NCBI RefSeq assembly: GCF_024178165.1
Contig: NZ_JAMZIE010000001.1
Location: 248,001 to 312,000 of the forward strand
Reading direction: 5' to 3'
Origin: Halohasta salina
GTDB taxonomy: Archaea; Halobacteriota; Halobacteria; Halobacteriales; Haloferacaceae
Length of the DNA stretch: 64,000 nt
Shown: positions 52,506-61,014 of the stretch, piece by piece
How the letters are laid out: each line of letters opens with the position of its first letter
Position numbering within the stretch: position 1 is the stretch's first letter
Notes under the pieces: generated by a model
Seen by the model: only the letters and a program-made list of their open reading frames with translations
The model's database searches: none
Told to the model about the DNA's origin: nothing
Made by a program: the position numbers and the translations under genes

Positions 52506-52516
52506 TATATAAAAGC
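52506..52516 (-). promoter_or_regulatory. TATA box of thermosome gene
   Basis: CTTTTATATAG on the minus strand lies about 30 bases before the ATG at 52478, leaving a leader of only a few bases. Confidence 0.6.
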
Positions 52517-52654
52517 TGTGGTTGCGCGACGGCAGCCCGTCGCCCTCGATCCCCCGTCGACAGTCTCAAACTGGGGGAGGGCTGTACGATCTATGCAATT
52601 CATGTGGCCCGCTAACATACGTCTGATCCGTGATTCACCGCGTCTTGGTCGGTC

Positions 52655-52794
52655 GTTTATATATCGAGCACAGGTCGGTCGTCGACGGCGGCTGGAGCGT
52701 TGCCACTGGATGCCATCGGTCGACGGCGACCGGAGCATTGCCACTGGATGTCATCGGTCGACGGCGACCGGAGCGTGTCCACTGGCTCCGGTCA
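52655..52794 (+). repeat. Three 38-base tandem repeats with stem-loops behind a TATA-like box
   Basis: Three units of exactly 38 bases lie at 52681-52718, 52719-52756 and 52757-52794. A perfect hairpin CGGTCG-ACGG-CGACCG occurs at 52717-52732 and again at 52755-52770; the same region at the start of unit 1 is a degraded version. GTTTATATAT (52656-52665) lies about 26 bases upstream of the first unit and could drive a plus-strand RNA. The array sits between the thermosome promoter and the end of a small minus-strand gene. It could be an untranslated RNA or a protein-binding array. Confidence 0.7.
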
Positions 52795-52801
52795 AGCTCC
52801 G

Positions 52802-52819
52802 AAAAAGAGCGCGACGCTC
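52802..52819 (-). terminator. Intrinsic terminator of small 56-residue gene
   Basis: On the minus strand GAGCG-TCG-CGCTC (52807-52819) forms a hairpin followed by TTTTT. It begins within the TGA stop of the gene (52818-52820). Confidence 0.6.
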
Positions 52820-52988
52820 AGCTTTCGAGTTCGTTGGGGTCGGTCAGGAACTCGCTGTCGACGCCCTCGGGCTCCGGCGGCTCGGCAGGTTCGTCGAGGA
52901 GCTCCCGTTCGCGGCTGTTGAGCTCCGATTCCAACTGTGCGCGCTTGTTCCGGCCCTTTCGTTCGCGGCCCGCTTTGGTGTCAGGCAT
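52818..52988 (-). CDS. Small charged haloarchaeal protein, 56 residues
   Basis: MPDTKAGRERKGRNKRAQLE starts a 56-residue protein with a strongly basic N-terminus and an acidic C-terminus (EPPEPEGVDSEFLTDPNELE). It looks like a conserved haloarchaeal small protein, but I cannot name the family. The terminator hairpin at its stop supports that it is transcribed. Nucleic-acid binding is possible from the basic stretch. Confidence 0.6.
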   Translation of the reverse strand: MPDTKAGRERKGRNKRAQLESELNSRERELLDEPAEPPEPEGVDSEFLTDPNELES

Positions 52989-53088
52989 AGTTATGCTAAC
53001 ACCACCCATGGTAATGAACCTTCCCCCGGAAGAGGAAACTCGTGGTCGACCGATCGGCTTCGCTCGGCGGTGTTGTTCGTCGTAAAAA

Positions 53089-53169
53089 CGCCAGGACAGG
53101 GATTTGAACCCCGGATCCCAAAGGGAACACGCTTTCCAGGCGTGCGCCTTACCACTCGGCCATCCTGGC
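53089..53169 (-). tRNA. tRNA-Ser (anticodon GGA)
   Basis: The 81-base minus strand has acceptor stem GCCAGGA/TCCTGGC, discriminator G (usual for Ser) and a long variable arm. The anticodon stem CACGC/GCGTG surrounds CTGGAAA, giving GGA (plus-strand 53135-53137). The T arm includes GGGGTTCAAATCCC. No CCA is encoded. TTTTT follows the 3' end. Confidence 0.95.
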
Positions 53170-53198
53170 TTGCATACGCTCATAGCCTGCTGGCGATT

Positions 53199-53405
53199 TT
53201 AAGTCCTTCCCTTCGCGGCCAGCCACGGCTCGGCCAGATACGACACCGTCCCGACGGTGCCGCCGATCGTGAGTCCGATCACGACCATCCCGAGATAGCC
53301 CGTCGGCAGCGGGCCGCCGACGATACGGTACCCCTGTGCGAGCACGAGGAACGTCAGCGCACCGATCGCCCCCCACAGCAGGCTCGATTTGGTTCGCCGT
53401 CTCAC
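53199..53405 (-). CDS. Small two-helix membrane protein
   Basis: This 68-residue protein has two hydrophobic helices (about 9-25, LLWGAIGALTFLVLAQG, and 36-57, GYLGMVVIGLTIGGTVGTVSY). No family is recognised. It overlaps the end of ridA by 4 bases (ATGA), so it is probably co-transcribed. Confidence 0.65.
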   Translation of the reverse strand: MRRRTKSSLLWGAIGALTFLVLAQGYRIVGGPLPTGYLGMVVIGLTIGGTVGTVSYLAEPWLAAKGRT

Positions 53406-53782
53406 GAGAACGTCGCCACGGCCTCGATCTCAACGTCGACGCCCTTCGGCAGCGACCCCACCTCGACCGCGCTCCGGGCCGGCGGCTCGGCGTCGAAATA
53501 CGTGCTGTAGGTGTCGTTCATCGCCTCGAAATCCTCGATGTCGGCCAGATAGACGGTCGTCTTCAACACGTCGCCGGCACCGAGTCCCTCCGATTCCAGA
53601 ATCGCAACCACGTTATCCAGCGCCTGTTTCGTCTGCTCGGCGACCGAGCGGTCGGCGAGCAACTCGCCGTCAGGCGTCAGTGGGATCTGCCCCGCCGTAT
53701 ACAGCGTCGACCCGTCGGTCGTCGCCTGACTGTACGCCCCCACAGCCGCCGGTGCCGCATCCGTGCTGATCGTCCGCTTCAT
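53402..53782 (-). CDS. ridA: RidA family enamine/imine deaminase
   Basis: This 126-residue protein removes reactive 2-aminoacrylate or similar enamines released by PLP enzymes. Typical blocks are AVGAYSQATTDGSTLYTAGQIPL at the start and AEPPARSAVEVGSLPKGVDVEIEAVA at the end, which holds the catalytic Arg. The start at 53782 gives the usual length; 53788 is possible. The threonine ammonia-lyase that makes such intermediates is 310 bases away. Confidence 0.92.
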   Translation of the reverse strand: MKRTISTDAAPAAVGAYSQATTDGSTLYTAGQIPLTPDGELLADRSVAEQTKQALDNVVAILESEGLGAGDVLKTTVYLADIEDFEAMNDTYSTYFDAEPPARSAVEVGSLPKGVDVEIEAVATFS

Positions 53783-53890
53783 ACCCATGGGTGGGCCACC
53801 CACGGCATAAGTCCCCGTTGATCGGTCCGAGTGTCGACCACTCCGCGTGGCTGAAAAACCGTTATTCGAGTCGCCACCACATGATCAATC

Positions 53891-54052
53891 ATGGCAATCA
53901 CGACCGACAGCGACTCAAGCTCGGTGTGCCGACAGTGTGGCTACACGGCAGCCTCGGGAAGCGACGCGTGGAACCGGATCAGCGCACCACCCTTCGGCCG
54001 GATCACCCAGTGTCCGGAGTGTGGGAGTACGGACGTGACCAACCGGCAGTAG
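53891..54052 (+). CDS. Small CxxC zinc-finger protein, 53 residues
   Basis: MAITTDSDSSSVCRQCGYTA is followed by ITQCPECGSTDVTNRQ. The CRQC and CPEC pairs can bind one zinc ion. Haloarchaeal genomes hold many such small CPxCG-type zinc-finger proteins, some linked to regulation or adaptation; this one is unstudied. The ATG at 53891 is the natural start. A hairpin overlaps its stop codon. Confidence 0.75.
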   Translation: MAITTDSDSSSVCRQCGYTAASGSDAWNRISAPPFGRITQCPECGSTDVTNRQ

Positions 54053-54065
54053 GCACCGCCTACTG
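54047..54065 (+). terminator. Hairpin overlapping zinc-finger gene stop
   Basis: CAGTAGGC (54047-54054) and GCCTACTG (54058-54065) are perfect arms around ACC. The stop TAG (54050-54052) is within the left arm. It lies between convergent genes and is not followed by a T tract, so termination is only probable. Confidence 0.5.
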
Positions 54066-54091
54066 TATGACGACCTCCCGATAGTCACCGT

Positions 54092-55303
54092 CTACTTTAT
54101 GACGTCGACCTCGTAGCCGGCAGACTCCAACTCGTCTAGCAGGTCGGCGGCGTGCTGTGGGCCGTGGGTCTCCAACTCGATCTCGACTTCGGTGTCGCTC
54201 ATCCCGATCTCTCGGGAGGCCCGCTCGTGGTGGATCGCGTAGATGTTGGCCCCGTGGGCGGCGATGATCCCGATCAAGCCCTGTAGTGCGCCGGGTTGGT
54301 CCTTGAGGACGGTCGTGATCTTCAGATACCGGCCCATCTGGATCATCCCCCGCAGGATCACCGTCGTCAACACGTTCATGTCGATGTTCCCCCCGCAGAG
54401 TGCCGGGACGATCACCTCCCCGTCCGCGTAGTCGAACCGCGCTTCCAACACCGCCGCCAGCGCGACCGCGCCCGCACCCTCGACGAGCGTCTTGCTCCGC
54501 TCTAAGAGGAGAGTCACCGCGAGGGCGATCTCCTCGTCGGAGACCGTGACCACCTCGTCGACCCGCTCTTCGATCACTTCGAAGGTCTGCTCGCCGACCG
54601 ACCGGGTGGCGATCCCGTCGGCGACGGTGTCGACGCGCTCTCGGGTACGGATCTCGCCGGCTTCGAGCGACGCGGGCACACTGGCGGCCCCCTCGGCCTG
54701 GACGCCGATGATCCGGACGTCGGGCCGCTGGCATCTGATCGCCGTAGCGATTCCGGCGATCAGCCCGCCGCCGCCGATGGGGACGACGACGGTCTCGACG
54801 TCGGGCTGTTGGTCGAGGATTTCGAGGCCGATCGTTCCCTGGCCGGCCATCACTGCCTCGTCGTCGAAGGCATGGACGTAGGTCCGACCCTCCTCGTGTT
54901 CGATCTCGTGGGCTCGCGTCTGGGCCTCACTGTAGTCGACGCCGTCGAGGACGACCTCGCCACCGTACCAGCGGGTCGCCTTCACCTTCGAGATCGGTGC
55001 GTGTTCCGGCATCACGATCTTCGAGTCGACGCCCGCTCGCGTGGCCGCGAGCGCGACCCCTTGCGCGTGGTTGCCGGCGCTGGCGGTGACGACGCCGGCG
55101 TCCCGTTCGGCGTCCGACAGTGTGGCGATCCGGTTTGTCGCCCCGCGGATCTTGAACGCGCCGGTGCGCTGCATGTTCTCCAGTTTCAGAAAGACCTCGG
55201 CCCCGGTCCGCTCCGAGAAGGTATGGGAGTATTCTAGGGGCGTCCGCCGGGCGACGGCCGACACCCGGTCGGCGGCCGCTTCGATCGCCGAGAGCGAAAG
55301 CAT
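54092..55303 (-). CDS. ilvA: Threonine ammonia-lyase
   Basis: This 403-residue PLP enzyme converts threonine to 2-oxobutanoate, the first step to isoleucine, or serves in catabolism. The Schiff-base Lys lies in NMQRTGAFKIRGATNRI near residue 50, and the phosphate loop is VVPIGGGGLIAG near 180. A C-terminal ACT-like domain (about 325-403) suggests allosteric control. The start at 55303 (MLSLSAIEAAADRV) is preferred over a longer frame from 55498 that lacks family character. Confidence 0.93.
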   Translation of the reverse strand: MLSLSAIEAAADRVSAVARRTPLEYSHTFSERTGAEVFLKLENMQRTGAFKIRGATNRIATLSDAERDAGVVTASAGNHAQGVALAATRAGVDSKIVMPEHAPISKVKATRWYGGEVVLDGVDYSEAQTRAHEIEHEEGRTYVHAFDDEAVMAGQGTIGLEILDQQPDVETVVVPIGGGGLIAGIATAIRCQRPDVRIIGVQAEGAASVPASLEAGEIRTRERVDTVADGIATRSVGEQTFEVIEERVDEVVTVSDEEIALAVTLLLERSKTLVEGAGAVALAAVLEARFDYADGEVIVPALCGGNIDMNVLTTVILRGMIQMGRYLKITTVLKDQPGALQGLIGIIAAHGANIYAIHHERASREIGMSDTEVEIELETHGPQHAADLLDELESAGYEVDVIK

Positions 55304-55682
55304 ACTCCTTCTCGCCGTGGCGGCCGCTAAGGGATTTCGGTGGGTGTCGAGGGGGAATTGGGGAATGCACGCGTGTGACGTGCAACTGGCATAACGGATG
55401 CTGTATACATAAACGTACGCCACGCGGAGTGAAAGTAAAAAACGCATGACTGCGCCGCCCTCAACGCCGGCGTCAGACGGTCGAATGCCGGTCGTCATCG
55501 CCGCCGTCCGCCGGGACTGGGGGATCGATGCAGTCGGCTAGGCGTCGGCGATAGCCGACCAGTAGGAGGTTACTACCCCGCTACCGTCGACCGTCCATCG
55601 GCCGGTAGGCGGTGACTACTGGTCGGTGGACGCCGGTCCGGTAGATGGGTTTTTGTTCATCCGGGCGAGAGACTCCCTACGA
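55304..55682. other. Intergenic region between ilvA and an exported protein gene
   Basis: These 379 bases separate divergent genes. A 31-codon ORF (55446-55541, starting MTAPPSTPASDG) follows an AT-rich TATACATAAACGT (55405-55417), but there is too little to call it a gene. The rest holds no recognised feature. Confidence 0.4.
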
Positions 55683-57011
55683 ATGAAACGGCTCCCGCTC
55701 GTGGTGGTTGCCCTGTTGGTGGCGGCCGTGCTGGTTGTCGGCGTGGCCGCCCCAGTGACAGACACCGCCGGCGTTGCGGCGGCCGACGGCAGCCCGACGG
55801 ACTCCGTGACGACCGATAGCCAGCCGGTCGGCACCCAGTCGGCCACCGCCGACCGGCGGTCGACGTACACCGCCCAACTCGACGGCGATGCTGCGGCCGC
55901 TCCGGGGATGACGAACGTGTTGTGGATCCCCGCCGAGACGATCGACCGCAGCGGCGTCGACCGGCAGCACGCCGATCTGGGGCCTGCAGCGGGGTTCGAT
56001 ACCGACACGACGACCAACCGGCTCGTCACGCGGACGATCGAACGCGAACTCGAGGCCCTCGACGGTCGCGAACGTGAGATCCGCCTCGAGGAGGAACTCG
56101 CCGCCGTCGAAGCCGACGTCGACCGGCTCGAAACCAGAGAACGGGCCGCGACCCGCGAGTTCGGCACCGGAGAGACGACCGCCCGCCAGTACGTCACCGA
56201 ACTGGCGACGATCCACCTGACGGCCGACCGGCTCAGGGATCGCGCCGAGATGCTCGAATCGCAGGCTACCGCCCTCGATTCGAACCCGATCTCGACCGAC
56301 CGGTTCCGGGCGATCGAGTACGACCTCCGGATGCTCGAAGGGCCGGTCCGCGCCCACGCGGCCGACATCCTCCGCGGGGCAACGCCGCCCGACCGGGTGT
56401 TGGTCGAGACCGGTGGCGGGGCGATCACCCTCGCGGCAGTCGACGACGACCAGTACCTCCGGGAGGTCCAGCGTCGTGGCCTCCGCGGGGAGACGGCCGG
56501 TGAGGTATCGGCCGACCGGGCGATCGAGATCATCCAGACCGAGTATCCGATCCTCTGGGACCGCGGGACGAGTTGGAGCTCCGATGGGCCCGGATCCGTC
56601 GTGATGGTCGGCGTCGAGTTCAGCGGCGGCGAACTCCGGAGCTTCATCGACGGCCCGACCGAACAGCGGTTTATCGAACACCAGCGGCTCCCGCTGTCGA
56701 TGGTCACTACCGGCGAGACGACGACGAAACAGCAGGACGGACTCAACGTGACTGCCGATCAGACCTACGCTGGCGGCCCGCTTCGGCTCACCGTCACCGA
56801 CGCCGACACTGGCGAGCCGGTCAATGCGACGGTAACCGTCGGCCAGAACGGCGGTGAAAGCCAGCAGGTCGGCACCACCGACGAGGCAGGGACGCTCTGG
56901 CTCCTCAGCCCCCGCGGCCCGTTTACGATCACTGTCCTCGGCGGTGACACCGACGCGGCGTTCGTCGACGTCACTTCACCACCGCCCGAGGCGGTCGCGT
57001 CCGGCGAGTAG
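55683..57011 (+). CDS. Exported coiled-coil protein (possibly DUF7096)
   Basis: This 442-residue protein has an N-terminal signal-like helix (KRLPLVVVALLVAAVLVVGVAA) and a low-complexity Ser/Thr linker. A helical, charged segment (about 115-200) with many Glu, Arg and Leu looks like a coiled coil. The C-terminal domain (about 345-435) is beta-rich, with LTVTDADTGEPVNATVTV resembling an Ig-like or CARDB-like fold. It resembles haloarchaeal DUF7096 proteins, though I hold that loosely. It is followed closely by a pilin-like gene. Confidence 0.65.
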   Translation: MKRLPLVVVALLVAAVLVVGVAAPVTDTAGVAAADGSPTDSVTTDSQPVGTQSATADRRSTYTAQLDGDAAAAPGMTNVLWIPAETIDRSGVDRQHADLGPAAGFDTDTTTNRLVTRTIERELEALDGREREIRLEEELAAVEADVDRLETRERAATREFGTGETTARQYVTELATIHLTADRLRDRAEMLESQATALDSNPISTDRFRAIEYDLRMLEGPVRAHAADILRGATPPDRVLVETGGGAITLAAVDDDQYLREVQRRGLRGETAGEVSADRAIEIIQTEYPILWDRGTSWSSDGPGSVVMVGVEFSGGELRSFIDGPTEQRFIEHQRLPLSMVTTGETTTKQQDGLNVTADQTYAGGPLRLTVTDADTGEPVNATVTVGQNGGESQQVGTTDEAGTLWLLSPRGPFTITVLGGDTDAAFVDVTSPPPEAVASGE

Positions 57012-57026
57012 TCGACGACTACTTTT
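57007..57026 (+). terminator. Hairpin terminator after exported protein gene
   Basis: AGTAGTCG (57007-57014) and CGACTACT (57016-57023) are inverted arms followed by TTTT, overlapping the TAG stop (57009-57011). Part of the same sequence (ACTTTTGTA) sits about 28 bases before the next gene's start at 57053 and may also act as its TATA element. Confidence 0.55.
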
Positions 57027-57052
57027 GTACCATGCCGGGAGCAGCCGGCCGT

Positions 57053-57550
57053 ATGTGGCCCCCGGTTCCGTTCCGCGAGTCCCCGCATCGACACCCAACA
57101 CGTGGCAGCGCGCCGCTCGTCGGCAGCCTGCTGGTCGTCGGGCTGGCCGTCGTCGTCGCGACCGTCGCGGCGACCGCGCTCGTCGGCGTCGACACCGCCC
57201 CCGAACCCGCGCCGACAGCGGCGGTCGAACTGTCGGTCGACGGCGACACGCTGCGGTTTACTCACGAGAGCGGCGACACGCTTGACGTCCGAACGCTGTC
57301 GGTTCGGATCCTCGTAGACGGCGAACCACTGGCCCACCAGCCGCCGGTCCCGTTTTTCTCGTCGACCGGGTTCGAACCCGGCCCGACCGGGCCGTTCAAC
57401 TCCGCGAGCGATCCCGAGTGGTCGGCCGGCGAAACCGCGAGCCTGACTGTCGCGAGCACCAACAGCCCGACGATCGAGTCGGGATCGATCGTCTCGGTGC
57501 GACTGACGACCGACGCTGGACGGGTTATCCGGCTCGAAACGGAGGCGTAG
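57053..57550 (+). CDS. Type IV pilin-like protein
   Basis: This 165-residue protein has a short N-terminal segment with RGSAPLVGSLLVVGLAVVVA, as in archaeal type IV pilins after the prepilin cleavage site. It is followed by a beta-rich domain (ELSVDGDTLRFTHESGDTLD, then VDGEPLAHQPPVPFFSSTGF and GPFNSASDPEWSAGETASL), a pattern frequent in haloarchaeal pilins. ATG 57053 is chosen because a TATA-like element sits about 28 bases upstream; ATG 57032 is possible. Convergent with the methyltransferase gene with no spacer. Confidence 0.75.
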   Translation: MWPPVPFRESPHRHPTRGSAPLVGSLLVVGLAVVVATVAATALVGVDTAPEPAPTAAVELSVDGDTLRFTHESGDTLDVRTLSVRILVDGEPLAHQPPVPFFSSTGFEPGPTGPFNSASDPEWSAGETASLTVASTNSPTIESGSIVSVRLTTDAGRVIRLETEA

Positions 57551-58174
57551 CTACTCTTCAGGGACGGCTGCGACCGTCGTAATCGCCTTCGGACTCCCTT
57601 GGCTGGCCTGCTGGATGTGGTGTTCGAACTCGTCGTACCCCGCCTCGGTGAACATCCGGTCGGCCTCGCTCTCGTCGTAAAACAGCATGATGGCGTCGGC
57701 GAGCTTCTGCATCAGCACCGAGTTGGGGTAGTCGGGACCGACCACCAGTACCCGCCCGCCGGGTTTGGTGACACGTCTGAACTCTTCGAGAGCGTCGACC
57801 GGGTTCGGCCAGTACTCGATAGAGCCCGACGACCACAGATGGTCGAAGCTGTTGTCGGCGAACGGGAGCCGTTCGGCGTCGCCACGGTGGAATTTGACAT
57901 TACTGTGTTTGCCGAACTTGGCGAAGGCCTTCTCCATCTGGTGGATCGACTGGTCGAGACAGTAGACCTCGTCGGTGTACTCCAGGAGGCCTTCGGTGGC
58001 AAACCCGGTGCCGCTGCCCACGTCGAGGACGCGGTCGCCCTCCCCCACTGCGAGCCACGACAGTGCCTCGTCCCGCATCTCGTCGTTCCAGATGAACGGG
58101 TTGATCGTGTCGTACACCTGCGAGAGATATTTGTAGAACAGGCGGGCCCGGGCCTTGTTCTCGAGGAATCCCAT
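57551..58174 (-). CDS. Class I SAM-dependent methyltransferase (UbiE/MPBQ-like)
   Basis: This 207-residue protein has the SAM motif I VLDVGSGTGFAT near residue 48, then VYCLDQSIHQ (motif II region) and GGRVLVVGPDYP. The N-terminal FYKYLSQVYDTINPF resembles quinone-ring methyltransferases of the UbiE/MPBQ type. A menaquinone-related role is possible but not shown. The start at 58174 (MGFLENKARARLF) is chosen over a longer frame. It is divergent from the ATP synthase operon. Confidence 0.8.
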   Translation of the reverse strand: MGFLENKARARLFYKYLSQVYDTINPFIWNDEMRDEALSWLAVGEGDRVLDVGSGTGFATEGLLEYTDEVYCLDQSIHQMEKAFAKFGKHSNVKFHRGDAERLPFADNSFDHLWSSGSIEYWPNPVDALEEFRRVTKPGGRVLVVGPDYPNSVLMQKLADAIMLFYDESEADRMFTEAGYDEFEHHIQQASQGSPKAITTVAAVPEE

Positions 58175-58304
58175 TGTCGACCACACGTACGGGCGGCCGG
58201 ACAATAACGGTGCGGTTTTCTGATCGGTCCGGCGCTCGTTGGTCGCCGGTCGGTTCCGCAAACACCTTATAGGCAGATACAGCACACACGAACGATTAGT
58301 GAGT

Positions 58305-58637
58305 ATGCCGAGACCAGACGTTCTCAAAGAGATCAAGGAGGCCGAAACGCGGGCCGACGAGATCATCGCGGAAGCCGAGTCCGACCGCGAGGAGCGGATC
58401 GCCGAGGCCAGAGCCGAGGCCGACGAGATCCGCGAAACCGCCCGGGAGGAAGCCGAGGAGCGAGCCACCGAACGCCTTGCGGAGGCCGAGAAAGACATCG
58501 AGGCCCGCCGTGAGGACCTCCTCGAAGAGGGACGTGAGACCCGACGGGCGCTCGTCGACGACGCCAGCGACCGGATCGACGACGCCGTCGACCTCGCCTT
58601 AGAACGATTCGAGGAGGCCGTCGATGCTCAGACCTGA
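58305..58637 (+). CDS. atpH: A-type ATP synthase subunit H
   Basis: This 110-residue protein is a continuous charged helix (MPRPDVLKEIKEAETRADEI, then heptads rich in Glu, Ala and Arg), as in the peripheral stalk subunit H, which pairs with subunit E as a right-handed coiled coil. It is the first gene of the operon. A TATA-like CTTATAGG sits about 38 bases upstream, so a short leader is likely. It overlaps atpI by 14 bases. Confidence 0.9.
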   Translation: MPRPDVLKEIKEAETRADEIIAEAESDREERIAEARAEADEIRETAREEAEERATERLAEAEKDIEARREDLLEEGRETRRALVDDASDRIDDAVDLALERFEEAVDAQT

Positions 58638-60810
58638 GCGGATGAGCAAGGTCTCGGTGGCCGGCTCCAAGCGCGTCTTGGAGTCGACCATCGAGGCGAC
58701 CCACGAGATGGGGCTGCTCCATCTCTCGGAGTACGACGAGTCGTGGCCGGAGTTCGACCTCGGCCGCTCGTTGGAGGGGGCCGAGGAGGTAAACGAGAAG
58801 CTCGTGACCGTCCGCTCGCTGGAAAACATGCTCGGCGTCGCCGCCGAGGATGTCGACGAGCGGATCGTCATCGACGAGACGGCCCTCGACGACGAGCTCG
58901 AATCGCTCAGAGCACAGGTCAACGAGCTCGACGACCGCCGCGGCGAACTCCGCGCGCGACGCCGCGAGCTCGACGAGGAGATCGCCGCCGTCGAACCGCT
59001 CGTCGACCTCGGGATCGACATCGACCTGTTGGGTGGCTACGATTCGCTCGTCGTCAGCGTCGGCGAGGGCGACCGCACGGCCGTCGAAGCGGCCCTCGAG
59101 AACAGCGATGCGGTCGACGTCTTCGAGGTCATGTCGTCGGGCCGCACCCACGCGGTGTTCGCCAAGCCGGCGGCCGACGCCACTGGTGACGTGCTCGCCG
59201 ACGCGTTGGTCGGCATCGAGTTCGCCACGCTGTCGGTCCCCGACGCCGAAGGGAGTCCCGAGGCCTACATCGAGGAACTCCGGGCCGAGAAGGCCAGCGT
59301 CGACTCCGATCTCGAAGCCATCGAGTCCGATCTCGACGAGCTCAGAGCCGAACAGGCGGGTTTCCTGCTGTCGGCCGAGGAGCATCTCTCGATCGAGGCC
59401 CAAAAGAAGGAGGCACCGCTGTCGTTTGCGACGACCGACAACGCCTTCGTCGCCGAGGGCTGGATCCCGACCGATCGCTTCGAGGCGTTCGAATCCTCGC
59501 TGACTGCGGCGGTCGACGGGCCGCTCGACATCGACGAGATCAAACGCGCCCAGTTCAAGTCCAACGGCGACCACCACGTTGAGGACGCCGACCAGTCGCC
59601 GGCCGGCGGCGATTCCCCAGCGGTCGAGGAACCGGCTGCCGCGGATGGCAGCGGCGAACCCGAGGAGGCCCGGGCCGACGGCGGTGTCGTTACCGTCGAC
59701 GACCAGCCACCGGTGGTTCAGGACAACCCCCGCGGATCGGGGGTCTTCGAGGTGCTTGTCGGTGCGGTCGCCAAACCGAAGTACTCCGAGTTCGACCCGA
59801 CGTTTCTCGTGTTCCTGACGTTCCCGCTCATGTTCGGCTTCATGATCGGCGACGTCGGCTTCGGGCTGCTGTATATGGCGATCGGCTACTACCTTTACAG
59901 CAACTACGACGGTGGTCTCAGCGACATCGGCGGCGTCGCGGTCTGGGCCGGCGGCTTTACGGCCTTCTTCGGGATCCTCTACGACGAGGTCTTCGGGCTC
60001 CACCCGCTGTCGGAGCCGATGGCAACGTACCTCGGCCTGCCGGTCCTGCATAAGGGGCTGAAGCCGGAGTACGCCGAGTGGGCACTCGCGTGGTTCGTCG
60101 TGAGCGTGCTGATCGGGGTCGTCCACCTCAACATCGGCTACATCCTCTCGTTCGTCGAGGACTTCGAGATTCACGGCTTCAAGGAGGCGCTGCTGGAGAG
60201 CGGCTCGTGGATCCTGATGCTCAACGGCTTCTGGCTGTTCGTCTTCAGTGATCTGTTCGCCGGCGCCAAACCCGAGTTCCTGTTTACGGCGTTCAGCGGT
60301 GCGCCGTTCCCCTTCGGCTTCGAGGGCTTTTCGCTCCTCGTCGGGCAGGTCGGGCTGGCGGTCACCGGCGTCGGGCTCGTGTTGCTCGCGCTCGGCTCGT
60401 GGATCGAGGCCGTCGAGTTCCTCAACATCCTGGTGAACGTGCTGTCCTACACGCGTATCGCCGCGGTGCTGCTCGCGAAGGCCGGCACCGCCTTCGCGGT
60501 CAACCTGATCGTCTTCGGGGCCTACAACGAGGGTGGCAACTACCACTTCATCTTCCTCAGTGACCACATCCCCGAGGGCGCCGAGATCATGTTCGGCGGG
60601 CTCATGCCCGGCGGCACCCTCGGCTTCATCGCCGGCCTACTGGTGTTGTTGGTCGGCCACTCGGCGGTGTTGGCCCTCGGAATCACGAGTGCCGGCCTCC
60701 AGGCGGTCCGACTGGAGTACGTCGAGTTCTTCGGCAAGTTCTACGAGGGCGGCGGCCGGGCCTACCTCCCGTTCGGCTACGACCGCAGCTACACGACGAC
60801 CGACGAGTAG
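58624..60810 (+). CDS. atpI: A-type ATP synthase subunit I
   Basis: This 728-residue subunit (a-subunit equivalent) has a cytoplasmic half (about 1-360) with long helices that anchor the peripheral stalk, and a membrane half with about seven to eight helices (about 390-710) forming the ion half-channels. The key Arg is expected in the NVLSYTRIAAVLLA segment near residue 617. An acidic, low-complexity insertion of about 40 residues lies at 318-360. Start 58624 overlaps atpH; Met 58642 is an alternative. Confidence 0.93.
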   Translation: MLRPERMSKVSVAGSKRVLESTIEATHEMGLLHLSEYDESWPEFDLGRSLEGAEEVNEKLVTVRSLENMLGVAAEDVDERIVIDETALDDELESLRAQVNELDDRRGELRARRRELDEEIAAVEPLVDLGIDIDLLGGYDSLVVSVGEGDRTAVEAALENSDAVDVFEVMSSGRTHAVFAKPAADATGDVLADALVGIEFATLSVPDAEGSPEAYIEELRAEKASVDSDLEAIESDLDELRAEQAGFLLSAEEHLSIEAQKKEAPLSFATTDNAFVAEGWIPTDRFEAFESSLTAAVDGPLDIDEIKRAQFKSNGDHHVEDADQSPAGGDSPAVEEPAAADGSGEPEEARADGGVVTVDDQPPVVQDNPRGSGVFEVLVGAVAKPKYSEFDPTFLVFLTFPLMFGFMIGDVGFGLLYMAIGYYLYSNYDGGLSDIGGVAVWAGGFTAFFGILYDEVFGLHPLSEPMATYLGLPVLHKGLKPEYAEWALAWFVVSVLIGVVHLNIGYILSFVEDFEIHGFKEALLESGSWILMLNGFWLFVFSDLFAGAKPEFLFTAFSGAPFPFGFEGFSLLVGQVGLAVTGVGLVLLALGSWIEAVEFLNILVNVLSYTRIAAVLLAKAGTAFAVNLIVFGAYNEGGNYHFIFLSDHIPEGAEIMFGGLMPGGTLGFIAGLLVLLVGHSAVLALGITSAGLQAVRLEYVEFFGKFYEGGGRAYLPFGYDRSYTTTDE

Positions 60811-61014
60811 TCGGTCCGACCGCCCGTTTCGGTCGACACAGCCTTTTGTATTGCCGCTTGAGCCACGGCTGTGAGGCCTTCGCACGAATCGGCCGTTATC
60901 GGCCGTATAGAGTGTTCCGCCCAGGTGTTTTGGGAAGCTTTATGATGGGCCTGAAGGCAAATAGAAACTGTTCGGCTACAAGCCAACGCAACCATAGCGG
61001 ACGAGACACAAAAT
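60811..61014. other. Spacer between atpI and atpK
   Basis: These 204 bases are the only sizeable gap in the operon. AGCTTTATGATG near 60936-60947 is TATA-like and could add an internal promoter for the highly needed c-ring subunit. Hairpin-like CGGTCCGACCG (60812-60822) follows the atpI stop. No ORF stands out. Confidence 0.4.

Noticed and set aside
52681-52794. 38-base repeats as a CRISPR array
   Set aside because: The units are directly contiguous without spacers and differ slightly; no cas genes are present.
55446-55541. A 31-codon ORF before the exported coiled-coil gene
   Set aside because: Only an AT-rich patch upstream supports it; too short and without recognisable character to list as a gene.
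58363-60567. A 734-codon minus-strand open frame
   Set aside because: It mirrors atpH and atpI on the plus strand and reads as Arg/Asp/Val-rich shadow sequence.
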